Source: Escherichia sp. E1V33
Lineage (GTDB): Bacteria > Pseudomonadota > Gammaproteobacteria > Enterobacterales > Enterobacteriaceae
NCBI RefSeq assembly: GCF_004211955.1
Contig: NZ_RHJI01000009.1
Coordinates: forward strand, 1-64,000
Reading direction: 5' to 3'
DNA: 64,000 bases
In this document: piece after piece, positions 19,483-29,159 of the stretch
Layout of the letters: each line of letters opens with the position of its first letter
Position numbering within the stretch: the first letter of the stretch is position 1
The notes under the pieces: generated by a model
The model's input: the letters and a program-made list of their open reading frames with translations, nothing else
What the model was told of the DNA's origin: nothing
The model's database searches: none
Made by a program: the position numbers and the translations under genes

Positions 19483-20232
19483 ATGATCCCGGAAAAGCGA
19501 ATTATACGGCGCATTCAGTCTGGCGGTTGTGCTATCCATTGCCAGGATTGCAGCATCAGTCAGCTTTGCATCCCGTTCACACTCAACGAACATGAGCTCG
19601 ATCAGCTTGATAATATCATCGAGCGAAAGAAGCCTATTCAGAAAGGCCAGACGCTGTTTAAGGCTGGTGATGAACTTAAATCGCTTTATGCCATCCGCTC
19701 CGGTACGATTAAAAGTTATACCATTACAGAGCAAGGCGACGAGCAAATCACTGGTTTTCATTTAGCAGGCGATCTGGTGGGTTTCGATGCCATAGGCAGC
19801 GGTCATCATCCAAGCTTCGCCCAGGCGCTTGAAACCTCGATGGTGTGTGAAATCCCATTCGAAACGCTGGACGATCTGTCTGGTAAAATGCCTAATCTGC
19901 GCCAACAGATGATGCGTCTGATGAGCGGCGAAATCAAAGGCGATCAGGACATGATCCTGCTGTTGTCGAAGAAAAATGCCGAAGAACGTCTGGCTGCATT
20001 CATCTATAATCTGTCCCGTCGTTTTGCCCAACGCGGCTTCTCCCCTCGTGAATTCCGCCTGACGATGACTCGTGGCGATATCGGTAACTATCTGGGTCTG
20101 ACGGTAGAAACCATCAGCCGTCTGCTGGGGCGCTTCCAGAAAAGTGGCATGCTGGCAGTCAAAGGGAAATATATCACCATCGAAAATAACGATGCGCTGG
20201 CCCAACTAGCCGGTCATACACGCAACGTCGCC
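19483..20232 (+). CDS. fnr: FNR, oxygen-sensing transcription regulator
   Basis: 249-250 residues from the ATG at 19483; an upstream in-frame ATG at 19426 is not used in K-12. Cluster ligands Cys20, Cys23 and Cys29 are visible ([10 protein letters not shown]), with the fourth (Cys122) in [10 protein letters not shown] cyclic-nucleotide-like sensor fold is followed by the dimer helix and a CRP-type helix-turn-helix ([21 protein letters not shown]). It controls the anaerobic switch, including fnrS in this same window. The protein looks identical to K-12 as remembered. Confidence 0.98.
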
Positions 20233-20385
20233 TGATTTTTCCGCATAACTCACTATCCTTCTGTCATATCATTAAATTTTTCTCATTTATTGATCTGGCA
20301 GAAGGTTCATCACTGTTTCATTCACCAGATCTGGGTTACTCTTTTAATACAAACTGCATTGACAGTTGTTGTAAGGAGACTCTGT

Positions 20386-21336
20386 ATGGCTATGTATCAG
20401 AACATGCTTGTTGTTATCGATCCTAACCAGGACGATCAACCCGCATTACGGCGAGCTGTTTATTTGCATCAACGGATTGGTGGCAAAATTAAAGCCTTTT
20501 TGCCTATTTATGACTTCTCATACGAGATGACTACCCTACTCTCCCCAGACGAGCGGACCGCTATGCGTCAGGGCGTCATTAGTCAGCGTACTGCGTGGAT
20601 CCACGAGCAGGCGAAATATTATCTTAACGCTGGCGTTCCCATTGAAATTAAAGTGGTCTGGCATAACCGTCCTTTCGAAGCCATCATTCAGGAAGTACTT
20701 AGCGGTGGGCACGATCTGGTGCTAAAAATGGCGCACCAACATGACCGCCTGGAAGCGGTGATTTTTACGCCAACAGACTGGCACCTGTTACGCAAATGCC
20801 CAAGCCCGGTGTGGATGGTGAAAGACCAGCCGTGGCCGGAAGGGGGTAAGGCGCTGGTGGCGGTGAATCTCGCCAGTGAAGAGCCGTATCATAATGCGCT
20901 CAATGAAAAACTGGTGAAAGAGACGATCGAGCTGGCGGACAAGGTCAACCACACCGAGGTACATCTGGTTGGTGCTTATCCAGTCACCCCCATCAATATT
21001 GCGATTGAACTGCCAGAATTTGATCCAAGCGTTTATAACGATGCTATTCGCGGACAACATTTATTGGCGATGAAAGCCCTGCGGCAGAAATTCAGCATTG
21101 ACGAGAAAATGACGCATGTCGAAAAAGGTCTGCCAGAAGAAGTGATTCCCGATTTAGCAGAGCATTTACAGGCTGGCATTGTGGTTCTGGGAACCGTAGG
21201 ACGCACGGGTATTTCCGCGGCATTCCTTGGCAACACGGCGGAACAAGTGATTGATCATCTTCGCTGCGACCTGCTGGTGATTAAACCCGACCAATACCAG
21301 ACACCTGTCGAACTGGATGACGAAGACGACGATTAA
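20386..21336 (+). CDS. uspE: Universal stress protein E (tandem Usp domains)
   Basis: 316 residues from the ATG at 20386, which has AAGGAG upstream; the frame extends to 20290 without a start signal. It contains two consecutive Usp domains: [15 protein letters not shown] and [18 protein letters not shown], the second ending with the nucleotide-binding-like [21 protein letters not shown]. UspE is implicated in DNA-damage resistance, motility and aggregation. It follows fnr, then its own terminator. Confidence 0.96.
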   Translation: MAMYQNMLVVIDPNQDDQPALRRAVYLHQRIGGKIKAFLPIYDFSYEMTTLLSPDERTAMRQGVISQRTAWIHEQAKYYLNAGVPIEIKVVWHNRPFEAIIQEVLSGGHDLVLKMAHQHDRLEAVIFTPTDWHLLRKCPSPVWMVKDQPWPEGGKALVAVNLASEEPYHNALNEKLVKETIELADKVNHTEVHLVGAYPVTPINIAIELPEFDPSVYNDAIRGQHLLAMKALRQKFSIDEKMTHVEKGLPEEVIPDLAEHLQAGIVVLGTVGRTGISAAFLGNTAEQVIDHLRCDLLVIKPDQYQTPVELDDEDDD

Positions 21337-21355
21337 TCGTTCGTCACTTGCTTTC

Positions 21356-21383
21356 AAGGCCCGAAGTTACGGGCCTTTTCTTT
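21356..21383 (+). terminator. uspE terminator
   Basis: AAGGCCCG, loop AAGTTA, CGGGCCTT, then TTCTTTT. Confidence 0.88.
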
Positions 21384-21386
21384 TAC

Positions 21387-21644
21387 TTACTTCTCCTCAC
21401 CACCGAGGAAATAAATACCCAGCGGGATTGCCAGTAACACGGTAAAGACCAGGCTATAGACAAAAATCATTGACGACTGAATCACATACATTGATGTCGT
21501 CCATTCGGACAGCGGGATATTGTATTGTTCAATAACACCACCGATAGTCGCGCGAGTCACGACCGACGCCGCAATAATGAAAACCGCCAACAAACCTACG
21601 AGAAACTTTCTCCCCTTCGCTGACTTCAGTTTCGCCATGATCAT
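21387..21644 (-). CDS. ynaJ: YnaJ, DUF2534 small inner-membrane protein
   Basis: 85 residues with two hydrophobic segments (FLVGLLAVFIIAASVV and SMIFVYSLVFTVLLAIPLGIYFL), so a small inner-membrane protein. DUF2534 family; function unknown. It is convergent with uspE and divergent from ynaI. In K-12 an insertion sequence lies between this gene and ynaI; none is seen here. Confidence 0.92.
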   Translation of the reverse strand: MIMAKLKSAKGRKFLVGLLAVFIIAASVVTRATIGGVIEQYNIPLSEWTTSMYVIQSSMIFVYSLVFTVLLAIPLGIYFLGGEEK

Positions 21645-21887
21645 AATGTAATCCTTTTGCAGATAAACCCTTTGTTACTTGTGTGTAACAATACCATGAC
21701 ATTTTGACGTTGTCTGCTCTGAAAGCAATAGATTGTCGCGTAACATATCATCAACTCGTTGATAAATTCGCTAATGTTGCTACTTCCTTCCCTGACTATT
21801 GATGATATGCATGAGTTATCGCGATAAAATAACCCCGCCAGGGGTTTCCGGCATGACGTCAACAATCTGGAGGAGCCTGATAAAACA

Positions 21888-22919
21888 ATGATCGCTGAAC
21901 TGTTTACAAATAATGCGCTTAATCTTGTCATTATTTTCGGTAGCTGCGCAGCATTGATTCTTATGAGCTTTTGGTTTCGCCGTGGAAATCATAAAAGAAA
22001 AGGATTCTTATTCCACGCAGTACAATTTTTAATCTACACCATAATTATCAGTGCTGTCGGTAGCATCATTAATTATGTCATTGAAAACTATAAACTCAAA
22101 TTTATCACACCGGACGCCATTGATTTTATCTGTACGTCCCTGATAGCCCTTATCCTGACGGTTAAATTATTCCTTCTAATCAATCAGTTTGAAAGGAAGC
22201 AGATTAAAAAAGGCCGCGATATTACCAGTGCACGGATTATGTCGCGGATCATTAAAATCAGCATCATCGTCGTCATTGTTCTGCTCTATGGCGAACATTT
22301 CGGCATGAGCCTCTCTGGCTTGCTGACTTTTGGTGGAATTGGTGGTCTTGCAGTGGGTATGGCCGGTAAGGATATTCTGAGCAACTTCTTTTCCGGCATT
22401 ATGCTCTATTTTGATCGCCCCTTTAGTATTGGCGACTGGATCCGTTCTCCTGACAGAAATATCGAAGGAACGGTGGCAGAAATTGGTTGGCGAATTACTA
22501 AAATCACCACATTTGATAATCGTCCACTATACGTGCCGAACTCGCTGTTTTCGTCTATCAGCGTAGAAAACCCCGGTCGAATGACCAACCGTCGTATTAC
22601 CACGACCATTGGTTTACGTTATGAAGATGCGGCTAAAGTGGGCGCTATTGTCGAAGCGGTACGCGAAATGCTTAAAAATCATCCCGCTATCGATCAGCGG
22701 CAGACCCTATTGGTTTATTTCAACCAGTTTGCCGATTCGTCGCTAAATATTATGGTTTATTGCTTTACTAAAACCACGGTTTGGGCCGAATGGCTTGCCG
22801 CCCAGCAGGACGTATATTTGAAAATTATCGATATTGTACAGTCGCATGGCGCAGATTTTGCTTTCCCCAGCCAGACGTTGTATATGGAGAATAACACACT
22901 ACCAGAACAGGTGAAGTAA
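21888..22919 (+). CDS. ynaI: YnaI, MscS-family mechanosensitive channel
   Basis: 343 residues, full length. There are about five membrane segments in the first 180 residues, then the MscS pore helix ([41 protein letters not shown] region) and a cytoplasmic beta and alpha/beta domain. YnaI is a low-conductance mechanosensitive channel of the inner membrane. GGAGGAG stands 15-20 bases before the ATG, slightly far. A hairpin follows the stop. Confidence 0.95.
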   Translation: MIAELFTNNALNLVIIFGSCAALILMSFWFRRGNHKRKGFLFHAVQFLIYTIIISAVGSIINYVIENYKLKFITPDAIDFICTSLIALILTVKLFLLINQFERKQIKKGRDITSARIMSRIIKISIIVVIVLLYGEHFGMSLSGLLTFGGIGGLAVGMAGKDILSNFFSGIMLYFDRPFSIGDWIRSPDRNIEGTVAEIGWRITKITTFDNRPLYVPNSLFSSISVENPGRMTNRRITTTIGLRYEDAAKVGAIVEAVREMLKNHPAIDQRQTLLVYFNQFADSSLNIMVYCFTKTTVWAEWLAAQQDVYLKIIDIVQSHGADFAFPSQTLYMENNTLPEQVK

Positions 22920-22932
22920 CAACCCGTAGAAA

Positions 22933-22970
22933 CTGGATGGCGATATGATTATTCGCCATCCAGAATTATT
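22933..22970. terminator. Hairpin between ynaI and the caspase-like gene
   Basis: CTGGATGGCGA (22933-22943) pairs perfectly with TCGCCATCCAG (22953-22963), followed by AATTATTTATTATT. It can act for ynaI and possibly for the convergent gene. Confidence 0.65.
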
Positions 22971-22976
22971 TATTAT

Positions 22977-24902
22977 TCAATTGACAGCAGCCAACGCGAC
23001 ATTATTCTCACCTGCTTTAAACTGAACATATTGTTCCTCAGTACCAAAGAAAACTTCCGACTCCGTACTGTGACCGATCCCCGGCACCGTTTCATTCCCT
23101 GAATATTGCCAAAGCGTCCAGGGATTACGCCCTTCAAGCTTCACACCGGCTTGTCCCCAATATCCCATCCACACCATATACTGCTCGAATCGGCTATCCA
23201 TGAAATGTGACAGGTTATTATGATTACCATAAAATATGGGCGTTTTATGATAATTTTGGTAGATTAAATCGGCAAAACGCAAAATATCATTACGTGCATT
23301 AGCCATTCCAGATTTTTTAAAACAAGTCAGTTGAGTTGCATCTTCACCTTCAGGATTCACCAATAAAATACCGGGCGGCAACATTTTCGTATCTGCCGGC
23401 AGGAGACTTTTTGCCGTTTCCAATTGCGCCTCAGGAGATCGACAAAAATCAAATTTGAAATAGCCTCCACGGTCAAATTTGGAATCTGCTAATTGTTTCC
23501 AGTGAGACTTAAATGATGAGTCGGGACCTCTCCAGCCAACCACTCTCGCATACACAAAACGCGCAGACGATTTTTCCTGAAACAATTTCCAGTCTATTTC
23601 ACCATCGTTAGAAGAAATATCATGTCCGTGAATCGGGTAAATTTCCGGCGTTTTAAAAATACGAATGTCAGGACGGTTGGGAATTGCACTTACGGGGCCA
23701 TAAGGAATCTCAATCGATTTATTATCTTTTTCCTGACTATCTGCGGGGACAGGGTCTGGCTTATCAATCGAGAATGAGGCCACATCAATATTAGTAAACT
23801 CCCCTGCTTTACCTGCAGCCAGCTGAGTCTTATTATCCAGACGACTTGCCGCAGGTTCATTGATGAAGAAGAATCCCCCCGGCCCCGCGGGCATTTCAGT
23901 TGCACCTATCCAGGCATCGCTCAAATGTAATCCCTTACCTTGTTCATCCAGTTTTTCATTAATATCTGAATATTGATCATTAACATAGATAAATAAACTC
24001 AACGTTCTGGTTATTCCGGCGTAGTATTCCTTTTTTCCATCTACCTTTACCATATACGACTTACCAAAACGTTCATCGGCAACACCATTCGTTACGCCTT
24101 TGATAATTGTATCGAAAAAGACACTACCGCGCTTTGCCTCCAGTGAGTAAACCTCTGTTTTATCATCACCGGCAGCTATTGCATACGCACCGGGATTAGT
24201 ATACGAGTTAGAATTACCCGCTCCGATAGTCATGCCATACAAGCCAGAACCAAAGCAAGCATTGACTAAAGTCAGAACATGGAAATAACGCTTTGCCAGA
24301 ATATTAAGTTGTGTGTTCAGAGCTGGCATTTCATACATGCCTTTGGAACCATCAATATCTATAGCGTTGCTCAATACAAATGCAGGAGCTTTATCAGAAT
24401 TACCATTTTGAGTGCCAAAACGACCATGCCCTGAATAAGCAATTAACAAGCGAGCTTTATTATCAAACATCATCCCTCTGGCTGGTAAATATTCTTTTAA
24501 AAAATAATTAATATTATCTAATGAAGCTTCCTGATCTCTCAGTAAAATAACCTCATCAAACTTCTGTCCATTGATAAGAAAATCAGCCATTCTTTGGCCA
24601 TCCACCGCGGCTGCCGGAATATCTGCATGTAATAGTGGATATTTTGAAATTGCAATAATCAATCCGATGGAGCGAGTTTTCGCCGCATCCTGATCGGGTA
24701 TTTTTAACGCATCACTGATCCGGATATCCAGTTTCCCTGGGTTTTCTGGCCCATAGTGGACAAAAAAGTGACAATATTCATCAGGGACCATTGCGCCATT
24801 TTTGCAAATGTCATCTGCACGGACACCAGTCATTCCCAGTGATATTCCTGCAATTAACAGCCTCAGGACCATTTTACATAAATTTGACCATCGCCTGTTC
24901 AT
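22977..24902 (-). CDS. Secreted caspase-like peptidase fused to a GH25-like domain
   Basis: 641 residues, not recognised from K-12. A signal peptide is predicted at the N-terminus (VLRLLIAGISLGMTGVRA before DD). Residues about 78-310 look like a caspase/metacaspase (peptidase C14) domain: SIGLIIAISKYP, AAAVDGQRMADFL, then catalytic-type His159 in YSGHG and Cys216 in LVNACFGSG. A linker of about 90 residues follows. Residues about 425-620 resemble a GH25 lysozyme barrel (GHDISSNDGEIDW, FVYARV, WTLWQYSG). The GH25 catalytic D-x-E appears as N-P-E (516-518), so the C-terminal domain may be a binding domain rather than an active hydrolase. It starts three bases after the upstream GH25 gene. Domain calls are by motif reading; overall function is unknown. 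Confidence 0.8.
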   Translation of the reverse strand: MNRRWSNLCKMVLRLLIAGISLGMTGVRADDICKNGAMVPDEYCHFFVHYGPENPGKLDIRISDALKIPDQDAAKTRSIGLIIAISKYPLLHADIPAAAVDGQRMADFLINGQKFDEVILLRDQEASLDNINYFLKEYLPARGMMFDNKARLLIAYSGHGRFGTQNGNSDKAPAFVLSNAIDIDGSKGMYEMPALNTQLNILAKRYFHVLTLVNACFGSGLYGMTIGAGNSNSYTNPGAYAIAAGDDKTEVYSLEAKRGSVFFDTIIKGVTNGVADERFGKSYMVKVDGKKEYYAGITRTLSLFIYVNDQYSDINEKLDEQGKGLHLSDAWIGATEMPAGPGGFFFINEPAASRLDNKTQLAAGKAGEFTNIDVASFSIDKPDPVPADSQEKDNKSIEIPYGPVSAIPNRPDIRIFKTPEIYPIHGHDISSNDGEIDWKLFQEKSSARFVYARVVGWRGPDSSFKSHWKQLADSKFDRGGYFKFDFCRSPEAQLETAKSLLPADTKMLPPGILLVNPEGEDATQLTCFKKSGMANARNDILRFADLIYQNYHKTPIFYGNHNNLSHFMDSRFEQYMVWMGYWGQAGVKLEGRNPWTLWQYSGNETVPGIGHSTESEVFFGTEEQYVQFKAGENNVALAAVN

Positions 24903-24905
24903 GAT

Positions 24906-25892
24906 TTAAAACTCCTGCACACCCAGAGTAGAATAAAACTCAGCGGTCGGGCCCTTATAAATACTGGCATCGAATTTCTTACTTGATCCCAAATTAAGCT
25001 GCGCAGCATCGGTAAACTGCCAGATTGCCCATTTTGTCTGGTTAATTGAACGCGGCGTTTCGCTGGCCTGTGCCTGATTGGAATAATCAGCCAGCCACAG
25101 ATTATGTTCTGCAACCTGGGCAAAACTTTTCTCTCCGCCGACGGCATCTTTCCACCACGCACGCGCAGTGTAGATAACCGGTTTACGCCCTAAATCGGCT
25201 TCTACCTGCGCGGTGAATGCCTTGATCATAGTGATTATTTCAGTGGGTTTACGCTTCTGCCAGCGGTCCTTACCCGTTGATGAATCTATATCCCACTCAA
25301 CATCCACCGCCGGTGGCATATCTGTCGCCCTTAAACCACCGTTGGCTTTAATAACTTTAACAAACGTCATTGCCTGCTTGCGTCCCCACAATTCCGCGTC
25401 GTCTGCCGGTGTGCCACTGGAAAGAAAGTGGTAGGCCCCACGGTGAAGTTTTATCCCTCGTTCAGTATCCCCGGCCCTCTGCCAAAAACCGGCGAATTCA
25501 GGATCAACATAACGCGTTCCTTGACTGGACTTCATATACAAGAACACAGACTTATTTTTTGCCAACAATTCGATCGGGAAGTTTTTACCGTTATGATGGC
25601 TGATATCCACACCAAATAAAGAACTTGGCCGTGGTTGATTTAATACCGAATCGTAAGTGACATCAGCCGGGAATTTAAAATATTTTTTTACAGCAAAGGA
25701 ATCAAACTCTTTATCACGAGAAGGATCCGATTCTAGTATTTTCACAAACAATTCTTGTCGTGAAAGATCATTCGTTAAGTTTTCCAGTCCCAGCGACGTG
25801 GCATCGGGCAGTGATTCTGCGGCCAGACTTAAAGAAGGATAATGAAGGAGTAATAACGAGATAACTAAAGGAATAGCTGAGGATTTTTTCAT
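24906..25892 (-). CDS. Secreted GH25-family muramidase
   Basis: 328 residues from the ATG at 25892, preceded by GGGGTGG. A signal peptide (MKKSSAIPLVISLLLLHYPSLSLAA) sends it to the periplasm or outside. After an N-terminal region of about 65 residues comes a GH25 fold: FGVDISHHNG (93-102), FLYMKSSQGTRYVDP, RGAYHF, the catalytic Asp197-x-Glu199 in PPAVDVEWD, VIYT, LWLADY and WAIWQFTD. This set suggests an active N-acetylmuramidase cutting peptidoglycan. It is unusual as a non-phage chromosomal gene in Escherichia. It lies upstream of, and nearly touches, the caspase-like/GH25 fusion. No immunity-type gene is evident next to it. Confidence 0.85.
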   Translation of the reverse strand: MKKSSAIPLVISLLLLHYPSLSLAAESLPDATSLGLENLTNDLSRQELFVKILESDPSRDKEFDSFAVKKYFKFPADVTYDSVLNQPRPSSLFGVDISHHNGKNFPIELLAKNKSVFLYMKSSQGTRYVDPEFAGFWQRAGDTERGIKLHRGAYHFLSSGTPADDAELWGRKQAMTFVKVIKANGGLRATDMPPAVDVEWDIDSSTGKDRWQKRKPTEIITMIKAFTAQVEADLGRKPVIYTARAWWKDAVGGEKSFAQVAEHNLWLADYSNQAQASETPRSINQTKWAIWQFTDAAQLNLGSSKKFDASIYKGPTAEFYSTLGVQEF

Positions 25893-26172
25893 TTTACCAC
25901 CCCATTTTAGCTGTGTGTCTTTTTGCGAATGAAGATTTTCGCAAAGAACGCAATACACTTGCGTTGTAAAGAAAAGTAAAGCACAGCTTATATTGGGAGT
26001 ATGTAATACACCTTTTAAATAAAATATTTGATTATTCTTTACGTTGGGTATTGGCAGAAAAATTCAAATAATTATCTTGTGGGTGATTTTTTATAGGGGG
26101 GAATTTAAAAAATAAGGTATTTTATGGGGATTGTTAAATCCGGCGCGCATATACGCGCCAGATGACATCATA
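25893..26172. other. AT-rich leader of the GH25/caspase-like pair
   Basis: About 280 bases, strongly AT-rich (for example TAAATAAAATATTTGATT at 26017-26034), between mppA and the GH25 gene. It should hold the pair's promoter; no clear consensus is chosen. A weak GC hairpin (GGCGCG ... CGCGCC, 26142-26159) near the mppA stop may end mppA. Confidence 0.5.
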
Positions 26173-27786
26173 TTAATGCTTCACAATATACATTGTGCGG
26201 CTATAGGCCACATCTTCCGGGTTATTAATTGGATAACCTTTCAACCACGGTTTGATTAATCGCCCATTGGTATACTGGTAAATCGGTGCAATAGGCGCTT
26301 GTTCTATGAGAATTTTCTCTGCCGCGTTGTAATCGGCATTGCGCGCCTTAACGGTATTTTCAGTCGATGCCTGGGCCAGCACTTTATCGTATGCCGGATT
26401 ACTAAAACGTGAAATATTTCCCGAGTGCGTTGACGTTAACAGCGTCAGGAAGGTAGACGGTTCATTATAGTCCCCAACCCATGATGCGCGGATTACGTCA
26501 AAATTACCGGTGTTACGGCTGTCGATATAGGTCTTCCATTCCTGATTTTGCAATTTGACGTCCACACCAAGATTCTTTTTCCACATTGACGCTACGGCAA
26601 TCGCAATTTTCTGGTGGTTTTCTGAAGTGTTATACAACAGCGTCAGTTTCAACGGCTTCTGGGGTCCATAACCGGCAGCACTTAGCAATGTTTTCGCCTG
26701 AGCGTTCAGTTCTTCCTGACTCATTTGTTCAAATGGTGAGGGTTCCGGCGTAAATCCGGCGGTAACATCTGGCGTAAAATGCCAGGCTGGTTTTTCACCA
26801 GTGCCTAATACTTTTTCCGTCATCAGGCGACGGTCAATCGTCATACTTAATGCCAGACGGACACGTTGATCTGCCGTCGGCCCTTTTTGCGTATTGAAGG
26901 CATAATAATAAGTCCCCAACTGCGGCGGCGTATAAACCTGTCCAGGAATATCCTTCAACAGCTTTTGATACATATTTTTCGGGAAGGATTCGGTGATATC
27001 AATATCACCTGCAAGATAACGTTTCGTGGCTGCGGATTCCTGATTAATTGGCAGGAAGGTCACTTTCTGCAGCACCGTTTTGGCGTTATCCCAATAATGG
27101 GTATTCGGTACAACCACCAGCTTTTCATTCACCACGCGCTCTTTAAGAACATAAGCGCCATTGCCGATAAGTTTCCCTGGTTTCGTCCAATCTTTACCGC
27201 TTTCAACGTTGGATTTTTGTACCGGGAAGAAGGCAAAGTTGGCCGTCAAATTAACAAACCACGGCAATGGCTTATCAAGCTGGATTTTCAAAGTATGGGC
27301 ATCAACTGCGGTGACGCCAAGCTGGTCAGGCGTGGCTTTCCCATCAATAATCGCTTGTGCGTTGTTGATTCCCGCCAGCGCGGCAAACCAGGCAAATGGC
27401 GACAACGTTTTCGGGTCTACCAGACGTTGCCAGCTATAGACAAAATCTTGCGCCGTTACCGGTGTGCCATCCGCCCACTTTGCGTTATCGCGCAGGGTAA
27501 AAGTCCAGATACGGTTGTCATTACTTTTCCACTGAGTCGCAACGCCGGGGACAATCTCCCCTTTTTCATTCTGATTCACGAGTCCTTCAAACAAATCGCG
27601 AATCACCTGAATCTCCGGCAAACCTACTGCTTTCGCGGGATCTAATGATGCAGGCTCATCCTTAATATGACGCACCAGCTCCTGCTTGTCTGCCAGTACT
27701 GTGCCACTCGGAACATCAGCAGCATACGAAAGAGAAATGCTGCTGACTAACAGCGCACAACAAGTTACTGAAACAGAGTGCTTCAT
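26173..27786 (-). CDS. mppA: MppA, periplasmic murein peptide-binding protein
   Basis: 537 residues, an OppA-type solute-binding protein (SBP family 5). It delivers the cell-wall tripeptide L-Ala-gamma-D-Glu-mDap to the Opp permease, supporting murein recycling. The signal peptide is MKHSVSVTCCALLVSSISLSYA. Family motifs ELVRHIKDEPASLDPAKAVG and the DNAKWADGTPVTAQDFVYSW region are clear. Monocistronic by layout. It shares a murein-recycling theme with mpaA and ycjG nearby. Confidence 0.96.
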   Translation of the reverse strand: MKHSVSVTCCALLVSSISLSYAADVPSGTVLADKQELVRHIKDEPASLDPAKAVGLPEIQVIRDLFEGLVNQNEKGEIVPGVATQWKSNDNRIWTFTLRDNAKWADGTPVTAQDFVYSWQRLVDPKTLSPFAWFAALAGINNAQAIIDGKATPDQLGVTAVDAHTLKIQLDKPLPWFVNLTANFAFFPVQKSNVESGKDWTKPGKLIGNGAYVLKERVVNEKLVVVPNTHYWDNAKTVLQKVTFLPINQESAATKRYLAGDIDITESFPKNMYQKLLKDIPGQVYTPPQLGTYYYAFNTQKGPTADQRVRLALSMTIDRRLMTEKVLGTGEKPAWHFTPDVTAGFTPEPSPFEQMSQEELNAQAKTLLSAAGYGPQKPLKLTLLYNTSENHQKIAIAVASMWKKNLGVDVKLQNQEWKTYIDSRNTGNFDVIRASWVGDYNEPSTFLTLLTSTHSGNISRFSNPAYDKVLAQASTENTVKARNADYNAAEKILIEQAPIAPIYQYTNGRLIKPWLKGYPINNPEDVAYSRTMYIVKH

Positions 27787-28122
27787 AAGTTACCCTCAAA
27801 CCGACGTTAATATTGATGCGTAATTATTTGTTTCTCCTTGAAGAAATGCAAATAACTTCCGGCAAAAAAGTGACACAGGGAGCATCAAATGTTTTAAGTA
27901 TCAATATATCACATTAGATTTAGTGTAAATAATAGACTCCAGAACGCGGCAAAGCCTATAGAACGCCGAACACTACGTTCGGGTTTCGCACGTTCAAACC
28001 CGTTTTCAGTATCATAATCAGCATCTGTCGCCATTGTACGAAGAATAAAAAACGACCAAAACGTTGAAAGGAACTGAGAATACGTTAAGAAAAGAATTAA
28101 ATTAATGTACCAGTAAGTAGTA
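27787..28122. other. Intergenic region between mppA and pgrR
   Basis: About 335 bases. It contains the mppA leader with AAGGAG ribosome site, one copy of a 34-base direct repeat (27844-27877), and an inverted repeat near 27961-27995 (GAACG ... CGTTC blocks). A 74-codon frame at 27909-28133 on the minus strand has no good start signal and no recognisable homology, and is not called as a gene. Confidence 0.55.
27844..27877. repeat. Direct repeat copy A (mppA leader)
   Basis: A 34-base stretch beginning AAATGCAAATAACTTCCGG recurs in the same orientation at 30290-30323 with two mismatches. Confidence 0.85.
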
Positions 28123-29022
28123 CTAAACAGCACCTTTATACTTCAGCCTATCTATAAATAATGAGAATGCCGAGCCAGCATGTCGACGATGTGGATAGTA
28201 CAGGTGATAACCGGGTAAATCTGGTGTGAATTTATCCAAAACACGTATCAGTTTTTTTTCTTTAATAGCCAGCTCAACCTGATCATAAGGTAGATACGCC
28301 AATCCATGCCCATCAATTGCAGCATCAATGATCAGGTCTATAGTATTCAGTAAAAGCTGACCTTCCATGCGAACACGAACTTCACGTCCACCGCGTATTA
28401 ATCTCCAGCGATTTGCTGTACCCGATGTGGGAAGATACAAATTAATTGCCTGATGATCTATTAATTGTGACACTGACGTTGGAACACTTCGGCGGGAAAA
28501 ATAATCCGGTGAGCCAACAATAGCCATTGGTATATCTGGCCCGATTCGAATGGCAATCATATCTTTATCCATCTCCCCACCCAGACGGACGCCTGCATCA
28601 AAACGTTCAGAAACGACATCGGTCAAACCATAATCAATGGTAAGGTGAATATCAATTTCAGGATGCGATTTCAGGAATGTGCGCATGGCTGGTAACAATA
28701 TCGTTTTTGCTGCATGTTCTACAGTAGTAATACGTATTGTCCCGGATGGGCGGTTCTGCAGATCGCTCAGGGATGTCAGGGCAGAATCTATGTCATGTAA
28801 CATAGGGCCAAGAATAGACAAAAGATGCTCGCCCGCTTCAGTTGGTACAACACTGCGCGTGGTTCGCGTCAGAAGCCGCAATCCCAATCGTTCTTCTATA
28901 CGGCGCACTATCTGGCTTAAAGCTGACTGCGCCATGCTCAGGCGGGCTGCTGCGCGAGTGAAGCTACGCTCCTCTGCAACGACGACAAACGCCATCAGAT
29001 CAGCGATCTCTTCACGCTTCAT
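28123..29022 (-). CDS. pgrR: PgrR, LysR-type repressor of peptidoglycan-recycling genes
   Basis: 299 residues. The N-terminal winged helix-turn-helix is of LysR type (RSFTRAAARLSMAQSALSQIVRRIEERLG), followed by a two-lobed effector domain. PgrR (YcjZ) represses the neighbouring mpaA and related murein-peptide genes in E. coli. It is divergent from ycjY, and the shared promoter region is about 140 bases, with several ATGATTAGA-like motifs at 29049-29100. Confidence 0.95.
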   Translation of the reverse strand: MKREEIADLMAFVVVAEERSFTRAAARLSMAQSALSQIVRRIEERLGLRLLTRTTRSVVPTEAGEHLLSILGPMLHDIDSALTSLSDLQNRPSGTIRITTVEHAAKTILLPAMRTFLKSHPEIDIHLTIDYGLTDVVSERFDAGVRLGGEMDKDMIAIRIGPDIPMAIVGSPDYFSRRSVPTSVSQLIDHQAINLYLPTSGTANRWRLIRGGREVRVRMEGQLLLNTIDLIIDAAIDGHGLAYLPYDQVELAIKEKKLIRVLDKFTPDLPGYHLYYPHRRHAGSAFSLFIDRLKYKGAV

Positions 29023-29159
29023 TCAGTATCTCCATACAATCTATTAATCATTTAAATGATAGGTCTAATCATGATTTTGGGTCTAATCAACTTAATGATC
29101 AATATCTATAGTGATATCACCAACCGTTAAAACGAACCAACAACTCCATGAGGAACGGA

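Noticed and set aside
24906..25892. GH25 gene as a prophage endolysin
   Set aside because: No holin, spanin or other phage gene is near, and the protein carries a normal export signal and an extra N-terminal region.
27909..28133. 74-codon minus-strand frame between pgrR and mppA
   Set aside because: It overlaps the pgrR end, lacks a ribosome site and has no recognisable relatives.
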